Assembly: GCA_034440575.1 (NCBI GenBank)
Contig: JAOTOL010001280.1
Span: forward strand, 2,501-66,500
Source: Imbricaverruca yamaguchii
Taxonomy: Eukaryota; Arthropoda; Thecostraca; Neoverrucidae
DNA length: 64,000 nucleotides
Reading direction: 5' to 3'
Part shown: positions 24,555 to 36,584 of the stretch, in pieces
Layout: each line of letters starts with the position of its first letter
Numbering within the stretch: the first letter of the stretch is position 1
Position numbers and translations under genes: made by a program
Notes under the pieces: model-generated
Database searches by the model: none
Told to the model about the DNA's origin: nothing
What the model saw: only the letters and a program-made list of their open reading frames with translations

Positions 24555-25685
24555 GGCTGTGCAGCAGAATGCCCTACTCACAGTGTGAGGCTCAGTGTAG
24601 CCCTGTAACTTTCCCTACCGCTCGCAGTGTGAAGTTCAATGTAAGCCCCACTAACTTCCATTGCATGCAGGGGTCGGTTTAACCTCACTAAATGTATCTT
24701 AAGCGAACTAGAGATGCAATCAGTGCATGCCCCATCCTCGCCGTAGTTTTCGGACCCTGCTCATGAATTAAATGCGATTTCGTTCTTTAATGTCAACGTT
24801 AGGCAAACTGAACCTGATTCAACACCATGGCACTGACGAGGGTCAAAGTCACGGATTAGATCAACGTCCAGTACCACGAAAATAGTGATCAGCTTTTGAA
24901 GCTGATGCTATTTGAAATATATATGGGTCAGGAAAATATATTGATTAAAACTTAGTGCTAGTTAACACCAACGCAGAGCGCGATGTTTTCTTTTTCGATA
25001 ACTTGACGGAAAAGAATGACCCTTATTTTTTTCTTCTTCAAAATTTGCAAGTATTATCCGATCGGAAACGAAGTAGGCTGGCAAATGCATCCTGGCCGGA
25101 ATATATGTACTTTGCAATAGTCAGTATTTTGGTACCTGGTGCATCTGCAATTGGTACATTCTCAGCCATGTTTCGGTGACCTGGTCTGACAATGACTTGA
25201 ATTTCGAAAAATTGTTTGGAGGACGAAACTTCCCATTGCAGATGTATATTTCGACGTTCCAAATATATCAATTAGTGACAAGACTGTGCACAAAAACAGC
25301 ACTTGTTTTCAAGATTGGGTAGCTAATCAACCTATTGAAATGACCTGAGGTAACTTTGGTGTTGATATTTGATTATTGACCTATGTACTCATGTCTATCT
25401 TTGGATTGAATCGTATACGACATGCCTATAATATATATTTTAACATACACCTAAGACTACATTTTGGCCTGCTCCTGACCTAAGTGTAATTAATATGCCT
25501 TGCTCTGTGGCCGTAATAGAGTGCAGCTTCGTTTCTTTGTGCCACATACCTTCGTCAATTATCGGAAGGTTTGCCAAATTTCAAATGGATGTCCTGAATG
25601 TTTTGGGAGTTTTTCAAGCACGCCGCGGGAAGCAATAATTTACCATAGCGCTTCCGAAGAAAATCCGACCGGTGGTGTACCGAAG
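24552..25685. other. Unannotated sequence
   Basis: No gene recognised. A short diverged duplication (CTCACAGTGTGAGGCTCAGTGTA / CTCGCAGTGTGAAGTTCAATGTA) follows the microsatellite. A few AGGTCA-type words occur near 25340-25480. Confidence 0.4.
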
Positions 25686-26470
25686 GGGGGGGGGGCTAAG
25701 GGGATCATGCCTCCCTGAGAGGCTGTGGGGCTCCAAGAATCGCGCCAGGGCTCTGCAAGAATTGCACTAGGTGTCCTAAAAATCCCACTTGGGACCCTGA
25801 AAATCACATTGGGGACCCAAAAGGTTCGAATATGGGCACTCTGAAAATGATGCATGAGCCCTAAAAATCACACCAAGGCCCCTAGAAATCACATTGGTGC
25901 CCAAAACGTCCCGCATGGGCCGCGGAAAATGACGCTGGGGTTCAAAAGATAGCACGGGGCCCCTAAAAACCACATTGAGGCCCAAAAAACCGCACAGGAG
26001 GCCCTGCAAACGACGCTGGCCCCCCAAAAAGTCGCGCAGGGCCCATAAGAATGACGCTGGTGCCACCCAAAATCGCATCAAGGCCCCTGAAAATCACATT
26101 GGGCCCAAAAATACGCACAGGGCCTCTAAAAATAACGCTGGGTGCGAGAAATTAACACGAGGCCCGTACAAATCACATTGGGACGTCCAAGAGCCGCGTA
26201 AAGTCCCCTGAAAACTACGCGGAGTCCAATGCATCGTACGGATCCCTAAAAATCACATTGGGGGCCAAAAAACCGCACAGGGCCCCTAAAACGACGTTTG
26301 GGCACCAAAAAGTTGCAGAGGGGCCCTAAAATAACGCTAGGGCCGCCAAAATCGCGCCAAAGCCCCTGAAAATCACATTGAGGGTACCAAAAATCGTCCC
26401 GGGCCCTAAGAACCCTGAAAATACCATTGGGCCTCCCCCAAAAATTGGTAGGGCCCGAAAATATTGCGCA
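25686..26470. repeat. Degenerate tandem repeat, ~30-bp unit
   Basis: Strongly diverged alternation of CCCTGAAAATCACATTGGG, CCCAAAAACCGCACAGGG and CCCTAAAAACGACGCTGGG-type units after a G11 run at 25686. The pattern resembles an old version of the 20-bp minisatellite in the hAT element. Confidence 0.75.
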
Positions 26471-26959
26471 GGTGTCTTAAAAGATACAACTCGACCCCCA
26501 AACAGTCACACTGAGCTTCGACATAATTGATTCGAGTACCGAAGATTCAGAATAGATCCAAAAGACAGTTATCCCAAGGGCCATTCTACTCTGAATGGTA
26601 TCATCGGCGAAACAAAATCATTTGCCGCCAACGTCGTGAATGAATTAATGCGACGAGGCCGCCGTCCTATGCTTCCTTCGAGGTAAAGTGAGTTGTCTCA
26701 TTTGTTGTCAGATATCTTGCCCGGAGGTCAAACTACCCAAACTACAAGCATACTCTTATATTAATGTGATTCAGAAAATTTGGCAGTTTTATTTGCAAGT
26801 CGAACGGCATAAGGGTTACATCACGCGAAGTTCTTGACTTGCTAATTAGTTGGCGGGTCTCCTCTGAATGTCATTCTACCATTAAATTGTTCAGTACATT
26901 CATTAAGAAATCACCTTTGAACGGGATGAGTGGTGAACATTCGGTGAGTTAGAAACGGT
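26471..26959. other. Unannotated sequence
   Basis: No feature recognised. Confidence 0.4.
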
Positions 26960-27243
26960 GGTAGGTTGAATCTCCTTCAGATCCGTTTTCCTCCTGAACT
27001 AGTCCTGACCTATAAAATCCCAGGCACGCCACTGGGAGAGTTCGGGGTGAAATTCCGTGACCCAGAAACGACAATGGAAATTTGGACCCTCTCTACAGGA
27101 CAATTCAGTTGGTCATAAATTATATATAAAAAGGGCCCCTTCGAAAGATAGTGGTCGAAATCCGGGGACTTTTAAAAATGGGGGTAGGTTGGCCACCTCC
27201 AAATCCATTCCCCCCCTGGCGCAAATCCTAGGTACGCGCCTGA
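26960..27243. mobile_element. Two hAT-like right-end fragments in tandem
   Basis: One ends at about 27031 (GGCACGCCACTG) and the next at about 27243 (GGTACGCGCCTG). Both ends resemble the fragment at 17375-17628, and the second also shares its body (GTGGTCGAAATCCGGGGAC, GGTAGGTTG.CCACCTCC). All three lie in the same orientation. Confidence 0.55.
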
Positions 27244-27579
27244 CTTCGTCAGCAACTGGTGCGACACTACATAATCTAGATCCACCGGTGTGACAGCAAA
27301 ATCAAGACCAAAATGTCATATCATGTCTCTGATCTCCGTCTCGCTCTTCATTGATCCTGGCAGGCAAATCCGACGGCGAATTTTGACTGGTTAGCGTAGT
27401 CGTGGATACCGCCATGAATGAACAAACGACGTATGCCCGGGCGATAGGATCACTGTGCCGTAGTATATTTGCAAACAATTCAGGGAAGCCGCGCAAATAA
27501 CAAGCATTGCTGTTCACATAGGTCACGACATAAACCCGGCCCGAGAACACAATGGCAGCCACCGTCGAGTGAGGTGTTT
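27244..27579. other. Unannotated sequence
   Basis: No feature recognised. Confidence 0.4.
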
Positions 27580-27617
27580 ACCTTACTGCATATCACAGCC
27601 GTGATATGCAGTAAGGT
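27580..27617. repeat. Perfect hairpin, 17-bp arms, 4-nt loop
   Basis: ACCTTACTGCATATCAC, loop AGCC, then its exact reverse complement GTGATATGCAGTAAGGT. A third partial copy (GTGATATGTAAGG) follows at about 27629. Confidence 0.95.
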
Positions 27618-28148
27618 GTGCCGGTCGTGATATGTAAGGCGTACAAGCCATGTTCTCTGGATATCGCGTCGAGTGCAAGCATGCTATTCGCGAACCAAAG
27701 TTAAGCAGAAGCTTATTTCAGTTGGAAGCGTCGCACAGGAGCAGAATTCGATCATTGGTGTGAGGAGGTTTAGTACAGGGTGATCCCTTTGGAAACTAAG
27801 CTTATAACGAGCATAAAGCAACATCATATGGAAAAGTATGTGCATTGTGCAACTACTGGACAATGGTAAGCAGGCGAAACGTTGCCGTGCAACAAACAGT
27901 CCATCGTAGTGATGCACTACAGCCGTGTGCACTACACGCGCTGCCAGCACAGTGCATCGTGGGGACACACACACATGGATTCCATTACAACGCCTGCTGA
28001 TGTTGTTCGGCTGCTGTGCATCACTCACATGTGTATCCTTAGGACTTGCTGTCGAGTAGACAAAGATCATCAGCCAGTTTAAAGAGAGCAGTACGAGGCC
28101 GCTTCAGGAGACTGTTAGATCGACGCTTACAGTGGGACGCTCAGGGAA
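27618..28148. other. Unannotated sequence
   Basis: No feature recognised. Confidence 0.4.
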
Positions 28149-28386
28149 TCGAACACACCCTACAGCGGTTCTCCGAACACACCCTACAGCGGCTCTCCGA
28201 ACACACCCTACAGCGGCTCTCCGAACACACCCTACAGCGGCTCTCCGAACACACCCTACAGCGGCTCTCCGAACACACCCTACAGCGGCTCTCCGAACAC
28301 ACCCTACAGCGGTTCTCCGAACACACCCTACAGCGGTTCTCCGAACACACCCTACAGCAGTTCTCCGAACACACCCTACAGCGGCT
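28149..28386. repeat. 24-bp minisatellite, 10 units
   Basis: Unit CTCCGAACACACCCTACAGC plus GGYT. The 24-bp period keeps frame, so it appears as a repeated HTLQRLSE or related frame on both strands. There is no sign of a real gene. Confidence 0.95.
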
Positions 28387-29041
28387 CTGCGTGTCATTGT
28401 TGGCCTTCTCACTTATCCCCGAATAGTTAGCTCTGCTGTTAGCATCACTGATACACGCGTTATCACATCGTTCCAAGTGGAACAGCTGTAGAAGCTGCAG
28501 CATCTACTGACGTCGTAGGAATAGCATCAAGGACAAAATTGGTAGCTGTCGATTCTAAACATGGGTTGGAACGTTAACCACGTAGGCGCAGAACATACGG
28601 GAATGGCTTCACGGAAGCAAGGCAGAATGCTTATGCACTTTATTGGCAATTTTAATCTCCAGCTTCCTGCCACTTTCATAGCAAATTTTCGACCACGGCA
28701 GTCATTTTACTGCGGTACAACAAATTTCGAGTGAGATGTCTGATCCACAATACATGAATATCACAGCTTTGGAAGAACTTGCACACACATAAATACGAAT
28801 TTGCGGACGTGGAAATGGGGACAAGCAGCCAGTCCTCTTGTTTGAAAGTGGAACGATAACGGCATGACAAAATTAGCATTTCAACATATTACCAATTGAC
28901 GACAAAAAGGTACTATTACGCGCAATGAAAGAGGATTGGGACAGGCGTTCATCCGATTCGCTGATATCGGCCTTCAAGCACCACTTACAGCTCTAACATA
29001 GCCGAGATAAGGATTGTCGTGGTACTGTTGATCTGCCAGTG
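28387..29041. other. Unannotated sequence
   Basis: No feature recognised. Confidence 0.4.
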
Positions 29042-29079
29042 GATACATCGAGGGCATACTTGTATGCCCTCGATGTATC
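29042..29079. repeat. Perfect hairpin, 18-bp arms, 2-nt loop
   Basis: GATACATCGAGGGCATAC, TT, then its exact reverse complement GTATGCCCTCGATGTATC. Confidence 0.97.
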
Positions 29080-29203
29080 GTGGATGGTAACAAGGGTGAG
29101 TTCGTCTGCTACCGTGGATGGTGACAAGGGTGGGTTCGTTTGCTATCGGGGATAGTGGCAATGGTTAGTTCGTCTGCTACCGTGAATGACACGGGTGAGT
29201 TCT
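29080..29203. repeat. 34-bp degenerate tandem repeat
   Basis: Three to four units of CGTGGATGGTAACAAGGGTG then AGTTCGTCTGCTAC; most carry a GGTGAGTT or GGTGGGTT word. Confidence 0.8.
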
Positions 29204-29257
29204 TTTGTTTTTAAGGACAACACAATTAAGCCTAGCAGTTGCTGCAAAGGACATATC

Positions 29258-29415
29258 AGTTTGGCAGTTATCCAGGAGTACAGGTGAGTTTGGCAGTTAT
29301 CCAGGAGTGCAGGTGAGTTTGGCAGTTATCCAGGAGTGCAGGTGAGTTTGGCAGTTATCCAGGAGTACATGTGAGCTTTGCAATTGTCCAGTAGTGCAGG
29401 TGAGTTTGGTAGCTA
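29258..29415. repeat. 29-bp minisatellite carrying a splice-donor consensus
   Basis: About five units of CAGGTGAGTTTGGCAGTTAT plus CCAGGAGTG. Most unit starts read CAG|GTGAGT, the consensus 5' splice site on the plus strand. No adjacent exon was recognised. Confidence 0.9.
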
Positions 29416-29597
29416 TTGGAAGGCACGAGGTAGCAGCTTTAAACGGATAACGTCGGAGTCTTTGGCAGAATCCAAGCCAGAAATGGCGTCATCACACACG
29501 AACACCAGCACGTGCACTTCAATTCATGCTCTGGAAGCATAGGGACCGCCACATCAATTCAATACAGCCACTGACTTGTTCGTGGTTTGAGGTCGTT
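29416..29597. other. Unannotated sequence
   Basis: No feature recognised. Confidence 0.35.
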
Positions 29598-29635
29598 GAA
29601 AGCATGAATCGAACTCACGTTCGATTCATGCTTTC
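29598..29635. repeat. Perfect hairpin, 17-bp arms, 4-nt loop
   Basis: GAAAGCATGAATCGAAC, loop TCAC, then its exact reverse complement GTTCGATTCATGCTTTC. Confidence 0.97.
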
Positions 29636-30250
29636 CAGAACATTAATAAAATATTGATGCTCAGCGGACAATGGGCTTATGCCCTGGGTCATGGTCACAT
29701 TTTAGCGCAAGGCAGTGCTTCCTACCCGAAATCAGCCCAATTAGGCCTCAGGCGACTGTTTTGAAATGTCAGTGAGCTTGGTCCATATGTAGCCCGTCGT
29801 ATCTCGTGCAGCCATCGGCTGAAAGACGGAATGATTCGAGTCTCCTTCCGGACAACGCCTCCTCGACGGCTAACACGTTTGTCCATCCTGCACACGTCGC
29901 TTCGAGGGAAGCGGGACAGGTGTGACAGAGATGTGTTAATGGTCGCTCCGTGCATGCGTGTTCCACATGTAAAACGTCAAACTGAGTGTAGAGTACTGCT
30001 CTACAACGCAAGTAAGCACTTGGTGCAGTAATCACACTTCCTTGCATGGAGCTGCGTCGCAGCAACAGACCATGCAATTCCTTCATTGCTCGGATCGTCC
30101 GAAGCAGCCGCCATGAACCAACAGCTTACATTGCGAGGAGGGTATGCCCCATGCAAGGAACCATTTTCGATGAGGCACTACGATTTTTGGCGTAACTGAA
30201 AAACATATTGAAATAAGAGACATGTTCTCTGAACAATAGACGCCAAAGTT
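29636..30250. other. Unannotated sequence
   Basis: No feature recognised before the SINE. Confidence 0.35.
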
Positions 30251-30437
30251 CGGGCGTTGGTAGCTCAGTGGTTGAGCTGAGCATCTTGAAATCCAGAGGT
30301 GTGGAGTTCGATTTCCCACGATGCCCGCTTTTCCTGCCAGGGTGAGAGGCAGGTGGTGCATATGCCCTCAGCTGCTGAGTACGTCGTAAAGTCAAAACGA
30401 GCTCCACCGCCGCGCGAAAGCTTGAACGACATAATTG
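30251..30437 (+). mobile_element. tRNA-derived SINE
   Basis: The head is tRNA-like: CGGGCGT/ATGCCCG can pair as an acceptor stem (30251-30257 with 30321-30327), TAGCTCAGTGGTTGAGC resembles a D arm with box A, and GGAGTTCGATTTC resembles box B. The spacing is wrong for a functional tRNA and there is no clean anticodon stem. A roughly 100-bp unrelated tail follows and runs into (TA)n, the usual end of many tRNA SINEs. Confidence 0.6.

Positions 30438-30494
<57 letters not shown>
30438..30494. repeat. (TA)n microsatellite at the SINE tail
   Basis: About 27 TA dinucleotides directly after the tRNA-like element. Confidence 0.95.
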
Positions 30495-30495
<1 letters not shown>

Positions 30496-31254
30496 ATATA
30501 TGTATACAATTTTGAAGATCTTTTGGAAAAGAGCATATTTGACGTCATAATTTGATACCTTAGGCAAAAACGAAGAATATTATTTGTGTTGAAAGATGAG
30601 CCATGTGCAGATGAGTAAACCTATATCTGAATGGTATATTCGTGGAGTACATAACGCACAAATACACAACTACACCAAACGGACGAATGCAAATGTATGA
30701 ACAGCCACACAATAAGGCTTTTCAAAATGTGTAAGCGATCTTGCAGATGGGAGACAAATTAGAGACGCGCTCAAGCTCCGTCTGACCCGGTCAGAGCTTG
30801 CAGGATGACTAAAGTACCTGTCCACTTGCTTTTCCCACTGCATGCCTTATTTCACTGTGAAAGAGAAGAGGAAAATGCAACAATAAAGAGTATTTGCAGA
30901 AGTCTTAGGCTTGCCAGAGCTGCACTGGCACTGGCCTACTTCTGAATTTCCAACCCATTGACAAGCCTGAAAACCTTACCCATGCGTGGGGAGCAATTTG
31001 AAACTTGCACCGCTCTGACGCAGCCGATCGCTACGCCTGCACAAATGAGTGACTGGCCGCGGGCGGTATGGTTGTCGCCGAAGTGAGGCGTCAAGGTTAC
31101 AGGTCGGTGACCGGCCACTGCTCTGATAGACCCGGCTGGGCAGCGCCAACAGGCGGCCCCATAACCCGCTTCGATGCGAGAACTCCATAGACTGTAATGC
31201 ATAGAGGGTGGCTTAAATCAGGAAAAAAAAAAACCCTCCCCAAAAACAAAAAAA
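30495..31254. other. Unannotated sequence
   Basis: No feature recognised. Confidence 0.35.
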
Positions 31255-31475
31255 AATCACAGGTTAACCTCCACAAGTACGCGGATAACCTCCAAGGTTA
31301 ACCTCCACAAACCAGCAGCGGTAAAAACCTTAAAAGGTATAAACCCCCAAAACCCCAAAAGGGTAAAAACCCCCAAAAGAAAAAACCCCCAAGGGGTAAC
31401 CAGGTTGCAACCTCCACAAGTACGAAGCGGTCATAATCAACTGAGGGTCGTAACCTCCAGGTTGCAACCTCCACA
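31255..31475. repeat. Degenerate low-complexity tandem repeat
   Basis: Variants of GGTTAACCTCCACAAGTACG and GGTAAAAACCCCCAAAA, partly inverted relative to each other. Confidence 0.7.
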
Positions 31476-31667
31476 GTTAGAATTTTTAATTTTCTAGAGC
31501 ATCACTTCGATAGCTCTCGCTAGGTAGCAGCACGGTCTACGTATTACATTAATGAGATTGAATGCTGAATCATAGGTAACAATATTTCTCGCCAGATGGC
31601 AGGATGATACAATTGAGTACGTGGTCTATGCGTGCAGCTGTCCTATTGTTCGGAGCTCGGTAGCCCG

Positions 31668-31820
31668 CGCATCGACGCGTGGGAAAGTATTGCGTTGCGC
31701 AGTGGCCGATGATCGTATAACATTACACGATTTTCGCCTGCAATGCGTCGACGCGTGGGAAAACAATGCGACACGCAGTGGCGGATGATGGCAAGATATT
31801 TGCATGTTATCCGTCTGCAA
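31668..31820. repeat. Tandem duplication of about 75-80 bp
   Basis: GCRTCGACGCGTGGGAAA...CGCAGTGGC.GATGAT occurs at 31670-31713 and 31745-31789, with a similar tail (TCNGYCTGCAAT) after each. Two copies only, diverged. Confidence 0.8.
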
Positions 31821-31832
31821 TATGCCATGCAA

Positions 31833-31877
31833 TGACCAGGCCATGAAATGCAACGATGCCTTTTCATGGCCTGGTCA
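31833..31877. repeat. Perfect inverted repeat, 16-bp arms, 13-nt loop
   Basis: TGACCAGGCCATGAAA and its exact reverse complement TTTCATGGCCTGGTCA. Confidence 0.95.
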
Positions 31878-32952
31878 GGGCGTGGAACGTCCCCAAAGTG
31901 AGTGGGCCAGGGTGAACAGCAGGGACGCATCAAGGAATTTCGCAAAATACCATGGTTGGCACTTTTGGGTCGATAACCCGATAATTTTAATTGTACACAC
32001 AACTTTTACCACTAGGATGGGGACCGCTAAAGAACATCCGTTGTTCACTGATGGTCATGGGGAGAAATAATAGACCGCCAGTCCAACTAATCCCGTAAAC
32101 GAACATTTTGAAATGGCCAAAGCTGCGGGGTCATTATGAGTTCACCGATCTATGCTTTTGCAAATTCAGATTGTTGTTCATTGAGTTGGTTTTCCCTTAG
32201 ACATTCTTCACACGTTCATATTTTCATGGCATGTTACTTGAATGTGAAGGTGAGAAAGGGTTTGATTTTATTAAGATTGCCAGATACAGCCATACTTAGT
32301 ACTGATTGGCCCACAGACGTTTCTAAGGCAGTGTTCACCTTACAAGTTTGCACTGGCTGCTAGTAAGACGAAACCTACTTGCTGACCGATGAAGAAATTA
32401 TCATGATTATTGTTGGAGATGATGAGAAAAGGAAAGACGGGTGATCGCTGGTTGAAGATGCTTTTATCCGGTCTGTGGGAGGCCATGATTTGCAAGCTGA
32501 CAGAATGGGGAAAAGAAAAGCTCTATAAATAATAACATATGGTATTGTGTTCGTCCTAGGGCCTCATCAGTCACCTCAAACATTTGTGCAGTGACATCGT
32601 GCACTATAATATTTGCCACTTGAAAGGAAATGCTACAACTGCATCACGTAACACCCGGCTGAAGCGGAATGAAAGCGCATATGTTGAGGACCAACAAAGT
32701 AGTGCAAAACAGCTGATAGGTGACAACACACGACACCTCATAAAGTCATAACGTGTTCATAAAGTCATAACACTGGAACCTTTTCAGAGGGACGCATTTC
32801 TCGGCCTGGGGGAATGTGTCCCCATAAAACGGGATAGGATGGGAAATGAAATTGCATGTTCATCTTTGCTACCATAAAACCATCGTCCGATAATTGATGT
32901 TTTCCTGCTACAAAGGGCAACGTTAAACATACTTAAAACATTGCTCTAACAT
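31878..32952. other. Unannotated sequence
   Basis: No feature recognised. Confidence 0.4.
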
Positions 32953-32996
32953 TGTTGGACCTGATTCACTATGGTGATGGTGAATCAGGTCCAACA
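32953..32996. repeat. Perfect inverted repeat, 17-bp arms, 10-nt loop
   Basis: TGTTGGACCTGATTCAC and its exact reverse complement GTGAATCAGGTCCAACA. Confidence 0.96.
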
Positions 32997-33122
32997 CAGT
33001 CTGAAATATCATTTTTAGCAATGGTGAATATGAAAAATTGAAATACACTGGAATTGAAAATGAATTCAAGTGTCTGAAAATGGCATTGAAAAGGAAGTGG
33101 CTGAAATCCAAAGTTTTGTTAT

Positions 33123-33382
33123 GTCCAGCCGGCCACGTGTGTGCTGTCATGTGCATGTCAGAATGTTGGCTGACCACGTCGGCAGCTAGGTCCAGCCGGC
33201 CACGTGTACGCCGCCATGTGCGTGTCAGTGTGTTGGTTGACCACGTCGACAACTAGGTCCAGCCGGCCACGTGTGTCTGTCAGTGTGTTGGCTGACCACG
33301 TCGGCAGCTAGGTCCAGCCGGCCACGTGTGCGCCGTCATGTGCGTGTCAGTGCATTGGCTGACCACGTCTACAACTAGGTGC
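33123..33382. repeat. 67-bp minisatellite, 4 units
   Basis: Unit TCCAGCCGGCCACGTGTGYG then CATGTGCGTGTCAGTGTGTT and GGCTGACCACGTCGGCAGCT; one unit is 12 bp short. Each unit has a CACGTG E-box palindrome. Confidence 0.9.
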
Positions 33383-35589
33383 CGCCGCCACGGAACGGCT
33401 CGCGCCAGACGGCACGGGCTTGGGGTAGGCTGGTGCCGTGACTTTAGCGACTCGTGGTCGACCACAAGTTGTGGGATTCTATTGCAATCGCTAGTCATCA
33501 GCTACTTCGCCGGGTCACACTGAACCGACCGGCGGGTTGGTGCCATAATGTACATGCCATATCGATCCCCGATAATACAAATCCATGTATATTTGCTGAT
33601 GAATATTTGCTATGTGTTCACAACCGAATGTCAGTACACTGAAGCTGTCAGCCGCCTACGATGCCGCTGCTCCCGCATGGCTCTCGTTCGATATCTCTTG
33701 TATGGCCATTTTATGAGCCATCTTCCATATTGACTGAAGCGATTGTATCTGAATACGCTGGGTTTCGACAAGAGACTTTGTTCGAAAACAATGATCTCGT
33801 CTAGGTTTACATTTGGGTTTATTTATTTTTTTATTTCATTGTTTTTTTTTGTGCGAGTATGAGAAGTCCAACTGTTGGCCAACTGGCCAAAATACTGTTG
33901 CAGTTGGATGGATCACGAATACAGTTGCTTATAAAAGGAATAGTTTCGATGTCCGGGATGTGTTGCTGATTCAATAATTGTTCCCTATTCATGTTCCCAC
34001 AACTAATTGTATAATTGTAGATAATCATAGATGTGTGGGAGGGATTCCAGCGTCCCAATCTACCTCCTTCCCCACCACTTGTGTACATCGTAAACATCTC
34101 AAAGAGCCCGTTATTATTTGCAAGGGCTTGGAGGCGTTCTTAGGCTCCAAACAACACCTAAAAAAGTTATGTTGAATTTTCTGTCTCAACCAAGACAATA
34201 GCGTAGAGGAGTGCGAATGGGCCACTAGCATAGCCCTCGGGCCGTGTCATGGACCCGTAGAATCCCAAGAATGGGGTGACCGATTCAGTCACCCTCTTAG
34301 CTACGTCCAAGTTTGTGGCACTGACTGTGAAGATCAGGAGCAAGGAACGAATGATACCTTCCCTTCTTCAGGCTTCTGGCTGCACCATTGGATGTTTTGC
34401 ATGTGCATGTATGGACATCTAGTGCTTTACACCATTAAAAATAATTTGTTCCGATCTATGACAATTTTGTCGACGTAAAATTTAAACGCAAGCCCAAATA
34501 GCCTTTATCAATCCACCAATCGTTTTACCTCCTGACCTCTCCACTGGGAAGGTTGACATTTCGACATTCTTAAAGTGTATATTAGACGAACCTGAGCTGT
34601 CTAGTTTCGATATGTGTCCAATAGATTTCTAGATGGAGGGGATAGATGGGGGGATCCACCCCATAGATTCAGGCCTAAACGAGCCCCACTTCAGTGAATG
34701 TAATGAATCCACAGACACCTCTGGTCTTCTTAATACAACTACATTTTAACAATATTCTGAGCACGCCTGTGCTCTAACGTACGAGTTGTTACGTGCAGCT
34801 ACTCCGAAGTACGCTTGTGCATGCAAACATGGGTAAGTTCCCTTGCATCTGTGTATGTACACTTCTGCATATTCACGTACATTTGCGCTGACCTATATTC
34901 ATATACGAACTTTGCCCTCCATACATTTGCGCTCACTTACATTTGGCATGTGTGCTTCGTGCTTACGTAGACTTGAGTGTGGCACAATTGGCATGGGTAT
35001 ACGTCAAAGTACGCGAAGCCAATGAAATACAGCACATTCACACAAACTGATTCGACCGGGCGCACTTTCCGGGATCATCAGGTGACTCGCAGTGCATGTA
35101 CAACACTCGGTGCTTGGGAACATGAGTGTCGAAACAACAACAAAAACAAACACTCAGCAGGGAAGAGGTGACAAATCCCTACCAATACGGGGTCAGACAC
35201 AATCATTCCTGCGCCATACACATGATATCGGTCTGCCACCTTCATAATATGACGCTTTATTGGCCCTCACAACCTGGGGTGGGGGGCGAATGAATCATCT
35301 TTTCCTTTTCCTAGGCCTGTCTATGATTGGGAAGTCGAAGTTGTTTTGGGAGAAGAGGGACGATAGATTTCCTAGGCATGTTCTTTACAGTTAACAACAT
35401 AAAACCCTGGCTTGCATAACACAGCCTATCTCGCGCCCAGAAAACAATTTTCGATCCCTCGCAAAAGACGTTCTATGACAGTGGAGTTAGCATAGAACTG
35501 CTAAAGTAGTCGATGTTATCCCATCCTGCCTGAACCCGAGACGTCTACAGAGTGGCTTTCTCCTGTTCTTGCCCCGTCCCCGAGTGTTC
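33383..35589. other. Unannotated sequence
   Basis: About 2.2 kb with no recognisable exon, RNA gene or array. Confidence 0.4.
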
Positions 35590-36584
35590 CGTACATTCAT
35601 CAGTATACAATGTGCAGTTCAGTGCACTGCCGGAGATCCCAGGGTGGTGGGGTGTTGCTGTGTGGGTCTGTTGGGTTTGCTGATCTGGGCTCTGTCCGTT
35701 GTCTGCCCGGGCCTCGTTGTGCTTGCGTTGGCCGGTGCCTGGGGCGCTTGGGCCTGACGCCGTTGTGTGGGGGTCTGTTACTGGTCGGTCCTTGCCCGTT
35801 TTGTGGGTTGTCTTTGTTTGTTGTTTTTTGGTTGGCCGTCGTTGGTTGTGGCTGCACTGGTTGTTTTTGCTATTGACTGCGCTCGGCGCTTGTTTTTTTT
35901 TTGACGGGTCCGGTCGGTTGACTGGGCTCGACCTGCCGCTCCACTTCCCTTTCCGCTCCCTTGTTGGTTCCCCGCTTACGGACGTGCTTTGGGCTGTACG
36001 TGATTCATCCCCGTTCCTACTACTTGACGTTGACGGCTTTTGCTGTTTACCGATCTGTGCTTCTGCCCCACACTCGCTTTTTACGATCGTGTCGCTTGTG
36101 GCTTCTGTTTACTTTGCCGGTGCTTTTGCCCATACCGTTGTGGTTCTGGTTTCCTTGGTTTGGCGGTGGTCTCTGGTGGTCGCTCCAGGTTGCTTCGCCG
36201 CGCGCTTTGTGCCTATTCCACCGTGCGTGGCCACCGTGACCTGTGCACGGGCGGGCTTTCTTGGGTCCCGTCGGTTGTCGCCGTCGGTTTGCCGTTTATC
36301 GTGCTTTTCGATTCTGGTCAACATTGGCTGCCGCGTTTAAGCACCCGGCTTTTGGACACTGCGTGGTTTGTCTGTGTCCTTAACTGCCGGCTGCCCCTAT
36401 AATGTTGTCTTTGATGCGGCCCCCCGTTTATATGTTCTTGTTTGTTGCCTGCTGGGGCGGTTTGTTGTTATATTGTGTGTGACGCTTTGCTGGTTTACCG
36501 GTCCCCCCCGTCCACTTCCATGTACACTGGCGCCTTGTCCCCGCGGGTATGATAGGATTTTTTTCCTCCCCCGGCGCGCGCTTT

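Noticed and set aside
27580..27617. microRNA precursor
   Set aside because: Arms of 17 bp with a 4-nt loop are too short for a Dicer/Drosha hairpin, and the pairing is perfect.
28149..28386. HTLQRLSE repeat protein
   Set aside because: A 24-bp minisatellite with open frames on both strands and no flanking coding evidence.
29598..29650. Helitron 3' end
   Set aside because: The hairpin arms (17 bp) are too long and no CTRR follows; the other hairpins also lack it.
30251..30327. Functional tRNA gene
   Set aside because: The D arm is displaced from the acceptor stem and no proper anticodon stem forms; a tRNA-derived SINE fits better.
35699..36340. 213-codon hydrophobic plus-strand frame as a membrane protein
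   Set aside because: Its hydrophobicity follows from the T-rich composition; there is no recognisable family and overlapping frames look the same.
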